Assembly: GCA_027486585.1 (NCBI GenBank)
Contig: JAIXOU010000115.1
Location: forward strand, 1-34,946
DNA length: 34,946 nt
Source: Verrucomicrobiaceae bacterium
GTDB lineage: Bacteria; Verrucomicrobiota; Verrucomicrobiia; Verrucomicrobiales; Verrucomicrobiaceae
Direction: 5' to 3'
This document shows, piece after piece, positions 15,803 through 24,437 of the stretch; the first letter of the stretch is position 1; each line of letters begins with the position of its first letter. The notes beneath the pieces are model-generated. The model ran no database searches. It was not told the DNA's origin and saw only the letters and a program-made list of their open reading frames with translations. Position numbers and translations under genes: made by a program.

Positions 15803-17047
15803 ATGCCTTCCCCTTCTCCCATTTCATTCCGTAACCGTCTCAGCACCCTGCATCTATGGGTCTGCACGGGACTCATCGGGCTATTGAGTGCAGATGTGGT
15901 CATGGGGATGTTCAATGCTGGGCTGTCACCGTTAAAGCCCATCCTGTTCACCCTCTTGGCCGTTTTTGTGACCATCGCGTCCTCGCTGCTGAACAAGCCA
16001 AGATTCGCCCCTGTTGTTTTCTTGGTTTTATTCTTGCCGCTGGTGCGGGTCTTTGATGCTGCTTTTCTCAAGCGCGCAGAGTTTACTTATGCTGGCCAGA
16101 CTGAGATGGACATGATGAGAATGATCATCGTCCTCATCGCTATATTAGCTGTTTTGGCTACTGACGAGGGCCTGAAAATAGCACTCGGAGCAGCCATCCT
16201 TTCCATTTTTCTAACCACAGGATCTGAGATCTTTGAAATGCTCGGCTTCGCCAAATTCACCTCGATTCCTGGACGCTTTTCGGGGTTCAATGGCCACCCG
16301 AATTTCCCTCCCATCTTGCTTTGTGAAATGCTCGGTATCGCCTTTGCTTTGTGTAAAAATTTTCGCTTCAACTGCCTGCTGATTGCCACGGCCTATGTGG
16401 GTGTTGGACTGACCTATGGCCGAAGTGGTTTTGTTGTCCTGACTCTTATGTCAGGCTTCTACATTCTGACGAATGCGCGCAAAAATTTAAACTTTCTGAT
16501 CCTGTGTGTGGCCATCGCCATACCCCTGGCAGGCATCGGCATTGCCGTCCTTCAGAGTCAGACACAAAAGGGTATCATCAAGAACAAAGACACAACAGAC
16601 CGGATGGAAGCCATCCTCAATCTTGACTTTGATAAACTCAAGTCGCCGGAGCGTGCTAAAGACGTCGGAGATGCCATGGAAGCCGTGTTGAAAAGACCTT
16701 TTCTGGGCTATGGCACCGGCGTTTCTGGGGCACGCTGGGCACCGCATAATGAATACGTATCCATTTGGTTAGAATTAGGCATCCCAGGCCTTCTTCTCTT
16801 CGTCGGCACGCTCGGCATCCTCATCCTCCGCAGCCTCACGACTGGGGGGAAAGCTGGCTATCTTCTCTTTGCCATGATTGCCTACACACCCGCAGGGCAA
16901 GGTCGTATCGAAACACCCCATTTCCTATTAGCTCTGAGTACGGCTGCGATGATCCTCTGGCCGAACCGCTACCGGTTCGTTCTTAGCCATTCTTCACCGC
17001 CGTCTCATACTCAAGAACCAGTGCACCAAAACAGGCCGACTGGCTAA
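15803..17047 (+). CDS. O-antigen ligase / polysaccharide polymerase family membrane protein
   Basis: A 414-residue protein with about ten or eleven membrane segments. The Wzy_C-type signature lies in the large outer loop: RPFLGYGTGVSGARWAPHNE, followed by YVSIWLELGIPGLLLF. The conserved region FNGHPNFPPILLCEMLG lies earlier. Such proteins polymerise or ligate lipid-linked glycans at the outer face of the inner membrane. It starts 11 bases after asnB and probably belongs to the same transcript. Its last 65 bases overlap the 3' end of the convergent GT4 gene. Confidence 0.85.
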   Translation: MPSPSPISFRNRLSTLHLWVCTGLIGLLSADVVMGMFNAGLSPLKPILFTLLAVFVTIASSLLNKPRFAPVVFLVLFLPLVRVFDAAFLKRAEFTYAGQTEMDMMRMIIVLIAILAVLATDEGLKIALGAAILSIFLTTGSEIFEMLGFAKFTSIPGRFSGFNGHPNFPPILLCEMLGIAFALCKNFRFNCLLIATAYVGVGLTYGRSGFVVLTLMSGFYILTNARKNLNFLILCVAIAIPLAGIGIAVLQSQTQKGIIKNKDTTDRMEAILNLDFDKLKSPERAKDVGDAMEAVLKRPFLGYGTGVSGARWAPHNEYVSIWLELGIPGLLLFVGTLGILILRSLTTGGKAGYLLFAMIAYTPAGQGRIETPHFLLALSTAAMILWPNRYRFVLSHSSPPSHTQEPVHQNRPTG

Positions 17048-18128
17048 AACGCTTTTCGGCCGTTTCACGGTGATTGGATGGACGTGCCATTGAGCGATCC
17101 TGCACCCAACTTTCGATGGCTGAGGCAATACCGACAGGGTCCTCCTTCCCTGCTGACCCGCAGTGAGACAGCCCCATCTCTACAAAATCCATATTCCCCG
17201 GCACCTCACTGAGGATCAGAGGCAAATCACAGGCCAAAGCCTCCAGGACCGCGAACGAAAGTCCCTCATACCGCGAAGTCAGGATCATTCCATCCAGCGC
17301 CTGATAAAAGGCCAGCGGCTCATTTAAATAACGCTGCCTCACGATCCTATGAGCCATCCCAAGCTCCGCGGCCAAGGCCTCACATTCAGCCGTCAGCTCG
17401 CCATCGCCTAAATGATAAAGCCAGAGCTGCGGACATTTTTTCAAAGCCAACGCAAAGGCACGATACAGTGTCAGCGGATCTTTTTGAAAAGCCAACCGCC
17501 CCACCGAACCTAACAAAACAGCATCCTCAGGCACGCCTAAGGCTAATTTCAATTCACGCCGCCGCTGTGCCTGCGCTGGAAAAAAGCGCTGCGTGTCCAC
17601 AGGGTTTGCCACCAGTCGAAGAGCATTCTGCGGTAAACGCAGCACCTCACGGGCAAAAGCCATCTCACCCATCGATAAATTAATGGTGGTCCCGACCCGT
17701 CCCAGCAAAGCCTCCACGCCATTAAACACCAGTGACTTCAGGCCACCCTTACCAGCCAGACCAAAATAGGCATGAGGCGTGTAAAAGAGCGGCTGCTGCG
17801 CCCCCACAAAGCGCAGCGCACGGACCAAAGCACCGGCCTTTGAGCTATGGCCATGTATCACCTCTGGTCGCGTTTGCATCATGAACCGACGCAGTTTAAT
17901 CAGGGCTCCGAGGTCATGGAGACCAGGACCATTACCCACTCGCAAATTCAAGGTCTTCCCTCCCGCAGCCTCAAGATCAATCACCAGTTGCTTGAGACGA
18001 TCCGATCCTCTGACATCTGAATAGGCCAGATCCACTCCGTGCCCCTGTGCCAGCAAAAAAGCCGCCAGAGCCTCGACATGGCGGAACACACCATCGACAC
18101 CAGGTTCAGAAACGAGAAGGACACGCAT
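16983..18128 (-). CDS. GT4-family glycosyltransferase
   Basis: This 381-residue GT-B enzyme has an N-terminal acceptor domain (MRVLLVSEPGVDGVFRHVEA, later EVIHGHSSKAGALVRALRF). Its C-terminal donor domain has LLGSVGRLAFQKDPLTLYRA and SRYEGLSFAVLEALACDLPL with the EX7E pair. It likely transfers an activated sugar during surface polysaccharide assembly with the genes at 11597-17047, but lies on the opposite strand. Its 3' end overlaps that of the ligase gene by 65 bases, so the two messages are complementary there. Confidence 0.92.
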   Translation of the reverse strand: MRVLLVSEPGVDGVFRHVEALAAFLLAQGHGVDLAYSDVRGSDRLKQLVIDLEAAGGKTLNLRVGNGPGLHDLGALIKLRRFMMQTRPEVIHGHSSKAGALVRALRFVGAQQPLFYTPHAYFGLAGKGGLKSLVFNGVEALLGRVGTTINLSMGEMAFAREVLRLPQNALRLVANPVDTQRFFPAQAQRRRELKLALGVPEDAVLLGSVGRLAFQKDPLTLYRAFALALKKCPQLWLYHLGDGELTAECEALAAELGMAHRIVRQRYLNEPLAFYQALDGMILTSRYEGLSFAVLEALACDLPLILSEVPGNMDFVEMGLSHCGSAGKEDPVGIASAIESWVQDRSMARPSNHRETAEKRFSQSACFGALVLEYETAVKNG

Positions 18129-18219
18129 TAGTTAAGAAAACACCAAAGCTCGCACTCTTTGCCACATCGGCAAAACTTTTCACTCAAGGTGCGGAACTAG
18201 GGAGAAATCAGCTGACCAA

Positions 18220-19587
18220 TCAGGGACTGAGCAGCGGAGCCAGTTGCGGATACTTCTTGATGTAGGCAGCGGTGGCGGCGGGATTTTTTTCCTGCCAATC
18301 TGCCAGCACGGTCTGCATCATCTGACTGCGCATCTCTGGCTGGCGGATGCTGTTGGCCACGCTGAGAGCGGTCTCAGGGCGGCTTTCCGTCCAGGCAGTC
18401 GTCAGGTGCTGGCGAGCCGTGTCGCTGCTTTGCAGATTCGGATGGCTATTGATCCAGTCTGCGAGCTGGTCTGGAGCACTGCTAGCCCAGGTAGAGAGGA
18501 CCTGATCCTGCATGGCCGTGCGTTCATCAGGTTGTTGAATAGCATTGGCATGATCCAAAGCTAGGGCGGGTTCATCAGCAGCCCAGGTGCCGAGAGTACG
18601 TGAGAGCAACTCCGTGCGCAGAGCAGCGTCTGGCAGTCGGCTAATCCAGTCCAGCGCCTGATCTGGATCGGCGGCAGACCAGGAGGAAATGACGGTGCCG
18701 GTAGCAGTGCTGCGCTGAGCGGGATCGGTGAGCTTGGTGGCCCAGGCAGCCGCAGCGGTAGGATCACTCTCTGTCCAGGCATTGGCGACGATGCTAGCCA
18801 GGCTACTACTATCAGGGTTGGCATCCATCCAGGCAGCGGCAGCGGCAGGATACTGGTCTGCCCACTCAGCCAGCACAGAGCGCAGTGCGGTATCGCGGAA
18901 ATCACCTGCAGGCAGCTTGCTGGCCCAGGCAGCGCCTTCATCAGGTGCCGTGTTGGCCCAATGCTCCATGACCACACGGATGGCGGTGGCACCGGATTTA
19001 CTAGAGGCCTTTTCCAAAGCCCACTTGGCCGCAGCATCGGGATCATTTTGAGCCCAGGTCTGGGCAATCGCCTCCACCGAGGCACTGCGGGCGCTACCCG
19101 TCAGATTTGCCGTAGCCCAATCGGCGGCTTCATTGGGTGCTTTCACGGCCCAGGCAGCGGTGGCAGCCGCATAGGCTGAGGCGCGCAGTTCACCAGGAGG
19201 CAGGCTGGAGCAGGCGCCAAGAGCGGCTTCGGGATCTGTGGCGGCCCAAGTGCTGAGCAGTTGCTTTAGGTAGGCCTGCTTGTCAGCTAGACCGGGAATG
19301 TTGCTGAGCTGGGAAAAGGCTGTTTTAGGGTCATTTTGGGCAGCCGTAGCCGCATGGTTAATAAGGTCTGTGCGGCGCTGAGCAGCATCCAAACTTTCGA
19401 GGATGCCTTCTAGGTCCGCGCGGGCAGACGGGGTAGCTTTGGTAGTACTGACGTCCTGGGTGCTAACACGCTCCACCGACTGAGGCTGCACGATGGAAGC
19501 CGTTTTTCCAGCGCTGTACCACCACCAGCCGAGATGACTGAGGAGAAGAACGAGGAGCCAGCAGAGAGTTTGAGCGCGGGGTTGCAT
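18220..19587 (-). CDS. Exported helical-repeat protein with about 11 units of 31-33 residues
   Basis: After an N-terminal hydrophobic segment (LCWLLVLLLSHLGWWWY; signal anchor or signal peptide) the protein is almost wholly built of 11 helical repeats. Each has the theme A-W-x3-D/A-P-x2-A-x2-W, for example STWAATDPEAALGACSSLP and SSWSAADPDQALDWISRLP. Two helices per unit would make an extended alpha-solenoid, probably a periplasmic binding scaffold. I know similar WAxxDPxxAxxW repeats only as uncharacterised proteins in Verrucomicrobiota and Planctomycetota. It follows the Asp-rich repeat gene, separated by an 11-bp hairpin at 19599-19630. Confidence 0.8.
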   Translation of the reverse strand: MQPRAQTLCWLLVLLLSHLGWWWYSAGKTASIVQPQSVERVSTQDVSTTKATPSARADLEGILESLDAAQRRTDLINHAATAAQNDPKTAFSQLSNIPGLADKQAYLKQLLSTWAATDPEAALGACSSLPPGELRASAYAAATAAWAVKAPNEAADWATANLTGSARSASVEAIAQTWAQNDPDAAAKWALEKASSKSGATAIRVVMEHWANTAPDEGAAWASKLPAGDFRDTALRSVLAEWADQYPAAAAAWMDANPDSSSLASIVANAWTESDPTAAAAWATKLTDPAQRSTATGTVISSWSAADPDQALDWISRLPDAALRTELLSRTLGTWAADEPALALDHANAIQQPDERTAMQDQVLSTWASSAPDQLADWINSHPNLQSSDTARQHLTTAWTESRPETALSVANSIRQPEMRSQMMQTVLADWQEKNPAATAAYIKKYPQLAPLLSP

Positions 19588-19598
19588 CGAGAGAGAGA

Positions 19599-19630
19599 AC
19601 GAGCCGCAGAAGAAGACTCCTGCGGCTCGT
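19599..19630 (-). terminator. Intergenic hairpin between the two repeat-protein genes
   Basis: ACGAGCCGCAG (19599-19609) pairs perfectly with CTGCGGCTCGT (19620-19630) over a 10-base loop. On the minus strand it lies between the stop of the Asp-rich gene (19658) and the start of the helical-repeat gene (19587). The downstream sequence is TC-rich with no true U-run, so it may be a weak terminator, an attenuator or an mRNA 3'-end stabiliser that sets the ratio of the two gene products. Confidence 0.5.
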
Positions 19631-19657
19631 CATGATTGAGGATTAAACGACTAGGAA

Positions 19658-21370
19658 TTAGGGCGTCGGCGGGGCAAAAGTGCCAGTGAAGGCGTCTTTT
19701 AACTGGTTTTTGTCATACTTTTCACGACTGAAGGTGCCTGTGGCAAAATTCAGGGTGTAGGTATCATACTTGTCAGCTTTGAACTGCAGGCGCAGGGTAG
19801 CGGTGGTGGCAGTGGGCCTATTGTAGATATAATCGAAGTAATCGACTTCGCTATTCGGACGAGGATCCGTCTCCCTGCCTCTGCTCGCTGTCGAGAAGAA
19901 GAGACGCTCTGGATATAGGTCGTTGCCATTTTTGCTAACGATGTAGGTCAGGCCGGTGAGAGCGGCTGGCGCATTGCCATCGCCTACTTGAGTTCCAGGG
20001 ATAACTGGACCGTTGTCGTCGTCATCATTGTCGTCGTCGATACCGTCATTGTCATCATCGTCATCGTCGTCGTTTTTGACGTCGTCTCCGTCATCGTCGG
20101 TATCGGCACTGCGGCCGCGGCCACGACCACGGTTACGGCGTCCGTCACCATCGCAATCATCCTCGTCGGCATCGCCATTGCGGCGGCCGTCACCATCGAT
20201 GTCGTCTTCATCGATGGAGTCATCATTTCTGCTATCACCGTCGATGTCGGACTCAGAAGGGCTATCGTCGAGTCTGCCGTCACCGTCGATGTCGAGTTCA
20301 CTATCGGAATCGTCGCGGCGGTTGTCGCCGTCGATGTCTAACTCGTCGATGGAGTCATCGCTTAGGCTGTCGCCGTCGATGTCGTCTTCGCTGGAATCGT
20401 CGTCACTTTTGCTGTCACCGTCGATGTCGGACTCGGAAGGGCTGTCGTCAGCACGGCCGTCACCGTCGATGTCGAGTTCGGCGGCACTATCGTCTTTCTT
20501 GCCGTCACCATCGATGTCGTCTTCGCTGGAATCATCGTCTTTTTTGCCGTCGCCATCGATGTCATCTTCCGAAGAACTTTCATCGCTGAGGTCATCGCCA
20601 TCGATGTCGGACTCGGAAGGGCTGTCGTCGAGTTTGCCGTCACCGTCGATGTCGGTTTCGACGTCGGAATCGTCACTACGTCCGTCGCCGTCGATGTCGA
20701 GTTCTAAGGGACTGCTGTCATCAAGGCCGTCACCGTCGATGTCTAACTCGTCGATGGAGTCGTCAGCTTTTCCGTCGCCATCGGTGTCTTTTTCAAGAGT
20801 AGAGTCGTCTTTCAAGCCGTCACCGTCGATGTCGGACTCAGACGGATGGTCGTCAGGCAGACCGTCGCCATCAATGTCAGACTCAGAAGAGTTGTCGTCA
20901 TTGAGACCGTCACCGTCGGTATCGGTTTCGAGCAGGGAGCTGTCGAGCTTGCCATCACCATCAATGTCGGTTTCAGCCGCGCTGTCGTCGCTGCGACCGT
21001 CGCCATCGATGTCAGATTCAAACGGACTGTCGTCTTCAAAGCCATCGCCGTCGATGTCGAGTTCGTCGATGGAGTCATCAGCTTTGCCGTCGTCGTCGAT
21101 GTCGAATTCGCTTGGGCTGTCATTGTTCAAACGGTCGCCGATGTAGCGGCCGACGTAAGGACCGGATTTGGCAATGCCACCGTCCACATTGAGGTCGAGA
21201 CCGTTCGGGAGGTCATCGTTATCGATATCTGGATCGATGCTGTTGCTGATGCCATCGCCATCAAGGTCGGGAGCATTGACGGCAATCACAGCCTGGGCCT
21301 GCTGCGGGAGGGTGTAAGGAACTGCCAAGCCAAAGGCGATAGCAAGAAGACGAGACCGATTCAGTTTCAT
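19658..21370 (-). CDS. Secreted Asp-rich calcium-binding-type repeat protein
   Basis: The 570-residue protein has a signal peptide (MKLNRSRLLAIAFGLAVPYT, then QQAQA). A short region with DLDGDG and DIDNDDLPNG follows, like thrombospondin type-3 repeats. Then come 21 consecutive 15-residue units of the form SDIDGDGxxDDSxxE at residues 89-403. DxDGDGxxD is an EF-hand-like or TSP3-like calcium-binding loop. Next come an RGRGRGR island and a poly-Asp run. The C-terminal 95 or so residues form a compact beta-rich domain (TATLRLQFKADKYDTYTLNF) that I cannot name. The product would be a very acidic extracellular protein that binds calcium in bulk or stiffens with it. Confidence 0.85.
   Translation of the reverse strand: MKLNRSRLLAIAFGLAVPYTLPQQAQAVIAVNAPDLDGDGISNSIDPDIDNDDLPNGLDLNVDGGIAKSGPYVGRYIGDRLNNDSPSEFDIDDDGKADDSIDELDIDGDGFEDDSPFESDIDGDGRSDDSAAETDIDGDGKLDSSLLETDTDGDGLNDDNSSESDIDGDGLPDDHPSESDIDGDGLKDDSTLEKDTDGDGKADDSIDELDIDGDGLDDSSPLELDIDGDGRSDDSDVETDIDGDGKLDDSPSESDIDGDDLSDESSSEDDIDGDGKKDDDSSEDDIDGDGKKDDSAAELDIDGDGRADDSPSESDIDGDSKSDDDSSEDDIDGDSLSDDSIDELDIDGDNRRDDSDSELDIDGDGRLDDSPSESDIDGDSRNDDSIDEDDIDGDGRRNGDADEDDCDGDGRRNRGRGRGRSADTDDDGDDVKNDDDDDDDNDGIDDDNDDDDNGPVIPGTQVGDGNAPAALTGLTYIVSKNGNDLYPERLFFSTASRGRETDPRPNSEVDYFDYIYNRPTATTATLRLQFKADKYDTYTLNFATGTFSREKYDKNQLKDAFTGTFAPPTP
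20162..21106 (-). repeat. 21 tandem 45-bp coding repeats (DIDGDG units)
   Basis: This tandem array lies inside the Asp-rich gene. Each 45-base unit encodes a 15-residue loop such as LDIDGDGFEDDSPFE. Units differ by several bases and alternate among a few subtypes (endings SIDE, SPSE, SAAE, DSSE). This implies both duplication of multi-unit blocks and later divergence. Because GAT/GAC and GGT/GGC codons dominate, the opposite strand is open in two frames across the array; those frames are not genes. Confidence 0.9.
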
Positions 21371-21883
21371 GGGTTCAAGTTTAGAATATTAAGGTTTAAG
21401 GATGTTTAAGAGTGTCAAAGCAATTTTACTGACTATGGAAATTACCAACTTGCGAATGTTTCGCAAATGAAAACTTTCTGGAAATCAACAAATTATGGTG
21501 ATAAATACTAAAATTATATTATTTGTTATTTAAATTATTGTTAATTTTGAAATGATTAAAAAATTATTCTTATTTTTATGAAACGTCGGAAGAAACCTTC
21601 TAAATCTGGATGTATTTCTCCAAAAGTGATTCCTCTTCTACCCCGCCAGTGCAGATTCGGGTCGCTTCGGGTTCACGGGACTGCCATCAGCCAGCAGACG
21701 CTTGGTTTTACTGAAATTGTGAGCAATTCAAATCACAAGGACGCGAAGAGTCACCACCTGCGATTCCCTCAGCGCCAAGCCCAACTGGCAGCACGCCGAC
21801 ACCAGAAATCTCTTGGCTGTTTGAAGACTCAGCTCTGCCCCTTTATGTCTCCGCTGCGCTACCGCTAAAGCCGACGCTCCGTT
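21371..21883. other. 513-bp region without a convincing gene
   Basis: The part from 21410 to 21580 is strongly AT-rich and lies just upstream of the Asp-rich gene, so it probably holds that gene's promoter, though I cannot place it with confidence. The part from 21640 to 21883 returns to normal composition. It holds only a 96-codon open frame without a recognisable product, which I do not call. The SUMF1 gene ends at 21884. Confidence 0.5.
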
Positions 21884-23983
21884 TCAATTGGATGGAACTA
21901 GGGCGAGACGGAAGCCCACGTAGGTGCTCCGGAATTCCGGGCTGTTCCTGCTGCGATCGGCGGCACGGCAGTTAGATGGGTAGTGGAAGCAACAGCCGCC
22001 TCGGTTCACACGAGAGTCGCCCGATTCTGGCCCCTTGGGATCCACTCCACCGTTCAGCGTGCTGTCATACCAGTCAGCACACCACTCATACACGTTCCCA
22101 TGCATGTCATGCAGTCCCCAAGCATTCGGCTTCTTTTGGCCCACCTCGTGAGTTTTCCTTTCACTGTTGTCACCATACCAACCAACCTCATCTAGGCTGC
22201 CACCGGAATAGGGCCCCTTTTCTCCAGCGCGGCAGGCGTATTCCCACTGGGCCTCGGTGGGCAGAGCAAACTTCCATCCCTGCGGCAAAAGATGCAGATC
22301 GTTAACCTTAGTGATGAAGGACTGCGCATCCTCCCAGCTCATGTTTTCCACCGGCAGCTGATCAACTTTGAAAGGGGTAGTGTTGCTGCCCATCACCGCC
22401 TCCCACTGCGCCTGCGTCACCTCAGTCTTTGCCAGCCAAAAGGGCTGACTGACGGTCACCTCAACCTGCCGTTCATCACTTGAGCGTCCGTCCTCACCCG
22501 AAGGACTTCCCATCGTGAAGCTGCCAGCAGGGATGAAGCAGAGTTGTGCAGAAACCGACACTGAAAGAGGTAGGTCAAGTTTACCACCGACGACCCCTGA
22601 TTGCACGTCCGTTGATAGACGGACTTTGGCTTCGTTCGCTATCCGTTCGAAAGCAAGCCGCCCAGCTTCAGCCTGACGCTGACCATCAACTACGACCATA
22701 CCAGCGAAAGTCATTAACCCAAGCATGAAGAGGGCTAGGATAAGAGCTTGGCGCTTCTTGCGGGCCGCGCGCGCCTGATGTTTGTTAAGCTCCTGAATCA
22801 ACTCGGTGTCTACACCTGCATTTGGATACTTGGCGCCTATTTCTTTGACGAGCTCGGCTGCCTTCCCCGGCTTCGCAAGCTCCAATTCTTTGAGCGCGGA
22901 TTCCAAGTTCTTCAAATCGGTCACAGGCTGGTAATTCAGCCCCGCAAACTTCACTTGCCCCAACTTTCTACGGCTCATTTTCGCTGTACTCAGGCGCCCT
23001 GCTGCCAAATAACTGGCCAGTCGCTGCAGTCGCTGCTCATGCTCCTTGTATCGATCTTGCCACAGTCGCAGGTCTGCCAAGGCAGATTCCCATTGGTGCA
23101 CTAATCTCGGCTGAAGATCATTAACCTCCGTCATGCCGGGCTGCAGGCTGCGCTGGGTCACGGCCACCTCTTCCCAAGATTGGGTAAAGAGCGCACAGCG
23201 GTAGCTCTGTTTGTCCTCGCGCAGATCGTCCATCGTGGCCAACTCCGACAACTCGCAAAGAATCACTCCGCTCACGGCCACGTCCGCCGGCAGGCTGGCT
23301 AGTTGCTTCTGAACACGTTTCTTTAGCTTAGCCAGATCATCTTCCAGCTTGCGCTGCATCTTTGCGAGTTCGCTTTGGGAAGGCAACAACCAAGCGGACG
23401 CTTGAGACACGACCAAGCTCTGCGGCTTCGCCTCCTGCTTCATGTCTTCGACAGTTTGCATCCAGGCTTCGATCTCACGCCACTTGCTGCGCGCGACCTG
23501 CAGCGGATCACGACCCGCAAAGTGCTTGGCAACAAGCTCCTGAGCTAAGTTCTCCAGAGAGATCAGTTCTTTGAGGTCATTAAGATCACTCAGGCTGTCA
23601 CTGCGAGAGCGCACCAAGGCTAGCTTGCTCAACAGCACGGCCATGGCGTAGTCACGCCGGATGCCCTGAGGAGATCCCTTGAAGTCTCCACGGCTCGAGA
23701 TGAACTCAAAATCCCCGCCCACTTCTGCCATCAGGACACGCAGCTGGCGGACCGCTTCTTTTTCTTCCTTCTCGACCTGCTGCTTGAGTTGTTCCAAGTC
23801 CAGCCGCTGCTTCTCCATCGGCAGCCTTTCCACTTCGGATTTGGCAATTTGCGCCTGATGCTGAAGTGAAGCCTCCAAGGATTGCAGCTGCTGCCTGCGC
23901 TGGGAGTACGCCCTCAAGGCCCCCGCTAGGGCCAGGTGACCTGCGTTGTCGCGGATGCCTTCTTCAATCCAGTCGTCGCTCAT
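21884..23983 (-). CDS. SUMF1-domain protein with helical/coiled-coil region and one membrane helix
   Basis: The first ~400 residues are largely helical with coiled-coil stretches (for example KQQVEKEEKEAVRQLRVLM). One membrane helix lies at 412-432 (LILALFMLGLMTFAGMVVV). From 482 it is a SUMF1/FGE-sulfatase domain: CFIPAGSFTMGSPSG, KTEVTQAQWEAVMG, LPTEAQWEYACRAG, MHGNVYEWCADWY and GFRLALVP. Near the end RGGCCFHYPSNCRAADRSRN has cysteines, but not clearly at the two catalytic positions of true formylglycine-generating enzyme. The domain may therefore be a non-catalytic or differently acting relative. The topology puts the SUMF1 domain outside the membrane. It overlaps the small secreted protein gene upstream by four bases. 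Confidence 0.9.
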   Translation of the reverse strand: MSDDWIEEGIRDNAGHLALAGALRAYSQRRQQLQSLEASLQHQAQIAKSEVERLPMEKQRLDLEQLKQQVEKEEKEAVRQLRVLMAEVGGDFEFISSRGDFKGSPQGIRRDYAMAVLLSKLALVRSRSDSLSDLNDLKELISLENLAQELVAKHFAGRDPLQVARSKWREIEAWMQTVEDMKQEAKPQSLVVSQASAWLLPSQSELAKMQRKLEDDLAKLKKRVQKQLASLPADVAVSGVILCELSELATMDDLREDKQSYRCALFTQSWEEVAVTQRSLQPGMTEVNDLQPRLVHQWESALADLRLWQDRYKEHEQRLQRLASYLAAGRLSTAKMSRRKLGQVKFAGLNYQPVTDLKNLESALKELELAKPGKAAELVKEIGAKYPNAGVDTELIQELNKHQARAARKKRQALILALFMLGLMTFAGMVVVDGQRQAEAGRLAFERIANEAKVRLSTDVQSGVVGGKLDLPLSVSVSAQLCFIPAGSFTMGSPSGEDGRSSDERQVEVTVSQPFWLAKTEVTQAQWEAVMGSNTTPFKVDQLPVENMSWEDAQSFITKVNDLHLLPQGWKFALPTEAQWEYACRAGEKGPYSGGSLDEVGWYGDNSERKTHEVGQKKPNAWGLHDMHGNVYEWCADWYDSTLNGGVDPKGPESGDSRVNRGGCCFHYPSNCRAADRSRNSPEFRSTYVGFRLALVPSN

Positions 23984-24309
23984 GATTCATGTGGGTGGGG
24001 GGGATGATTTCTTCTTGGGTTAAACGGCCTGAGTCCACGGATCACGGTTTTGGTTTCCCTAAAAAGATTCGGCTTTGTCCTGATGCCGGTGCCAGAGGTG
24101 CGTCCGGATTCGTCCCGGAAGGTCGTGCGGGTCTCAGCAAAAAACTTGGGCTTGGCGGTCGTAGCAGATCCGTTCACTTGACCCGAAGCATCCCGAATCC
24201 CCCTCTTCGTTTCGCCATAGACGTTAGGCTTGCCAGTGGTGACGTGGGTCGTCTGGCCAGAGAGATGGAAAGCCGCAAGCAGCAGCATGGATAGGATGAG
24301 CCCTTTCAT
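23980..24309 (-). CDS. Small secreted protein with three 26-residue repeats
   Basis: The 109-residue protein has a signal peptide (MKGLILSMLLLAAFHLSG). Three copies of a 26-residue unit follow, beginning near Lys27, Lys53 and Lys79: KPNVYGETKRGIRDASG, KPKFFAETRTTFRDESG and KPNLFRETKTVIRG. Hydrophobic and charged residues alternate as in a beta-strand repeat. The stop overlaps the SUMF1 gene start (ATGA), so the two are translationally coupled and may act together outside the membrane. I know no named family for the repeat. Confidence 0.75.
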   Translation of the reverse strand: MKGLILSMLLLAAFHLSGQTTHVTTGKPNVYGETKRGIRDASGQVNGSATTAKPKFFAETRTTFRDESGRTSGTGIRTKPNLFRETKTVIRGLRPFNPRRNHPPHPHES

Positions 24310-24437
24310 TAGCCCACTTCCTTAAATGCAACTAAGTGGAGCCGCGAGCGAAATGATTCGGGTTACTACAATAACCTCTCCGGCGCCTCAATAGCAGCCA
24401 CAATGATGAGGCCAAGCAAATCATCTGGGAATCCCTC

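Noticed and set aside
18158..18174. Small hairpin TTTGCC-ACATC-GGCAAA between the glycosyltransferase and helical-repeat genes
   Set aside because: Only six base pairs; a U-rich tail exists only on the plus strand, where no gene ends nearby, so it is not called as a terminator.
20013..21146. Long plus-strand open frame of about 377 codons, rich in Ser/Pro, opposite the Asp-rich repeat gene
   Set aside because: It is the mirror of the 45-bp repeats: GAT/GAC and GGT/GGC codons leave the opposite strand without stops. It has no signal peptide or domain, and the minus-strand gene has a clear signal peptide and globular end.
21578..21868. 96-codon plus-strand open frame upstream of the SUMF1 gene end
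   Set aside because: Basic, low in hydrophobic structure, no start signal and no recognised domain; convergent with SUMF1 and more likely a chance frame.
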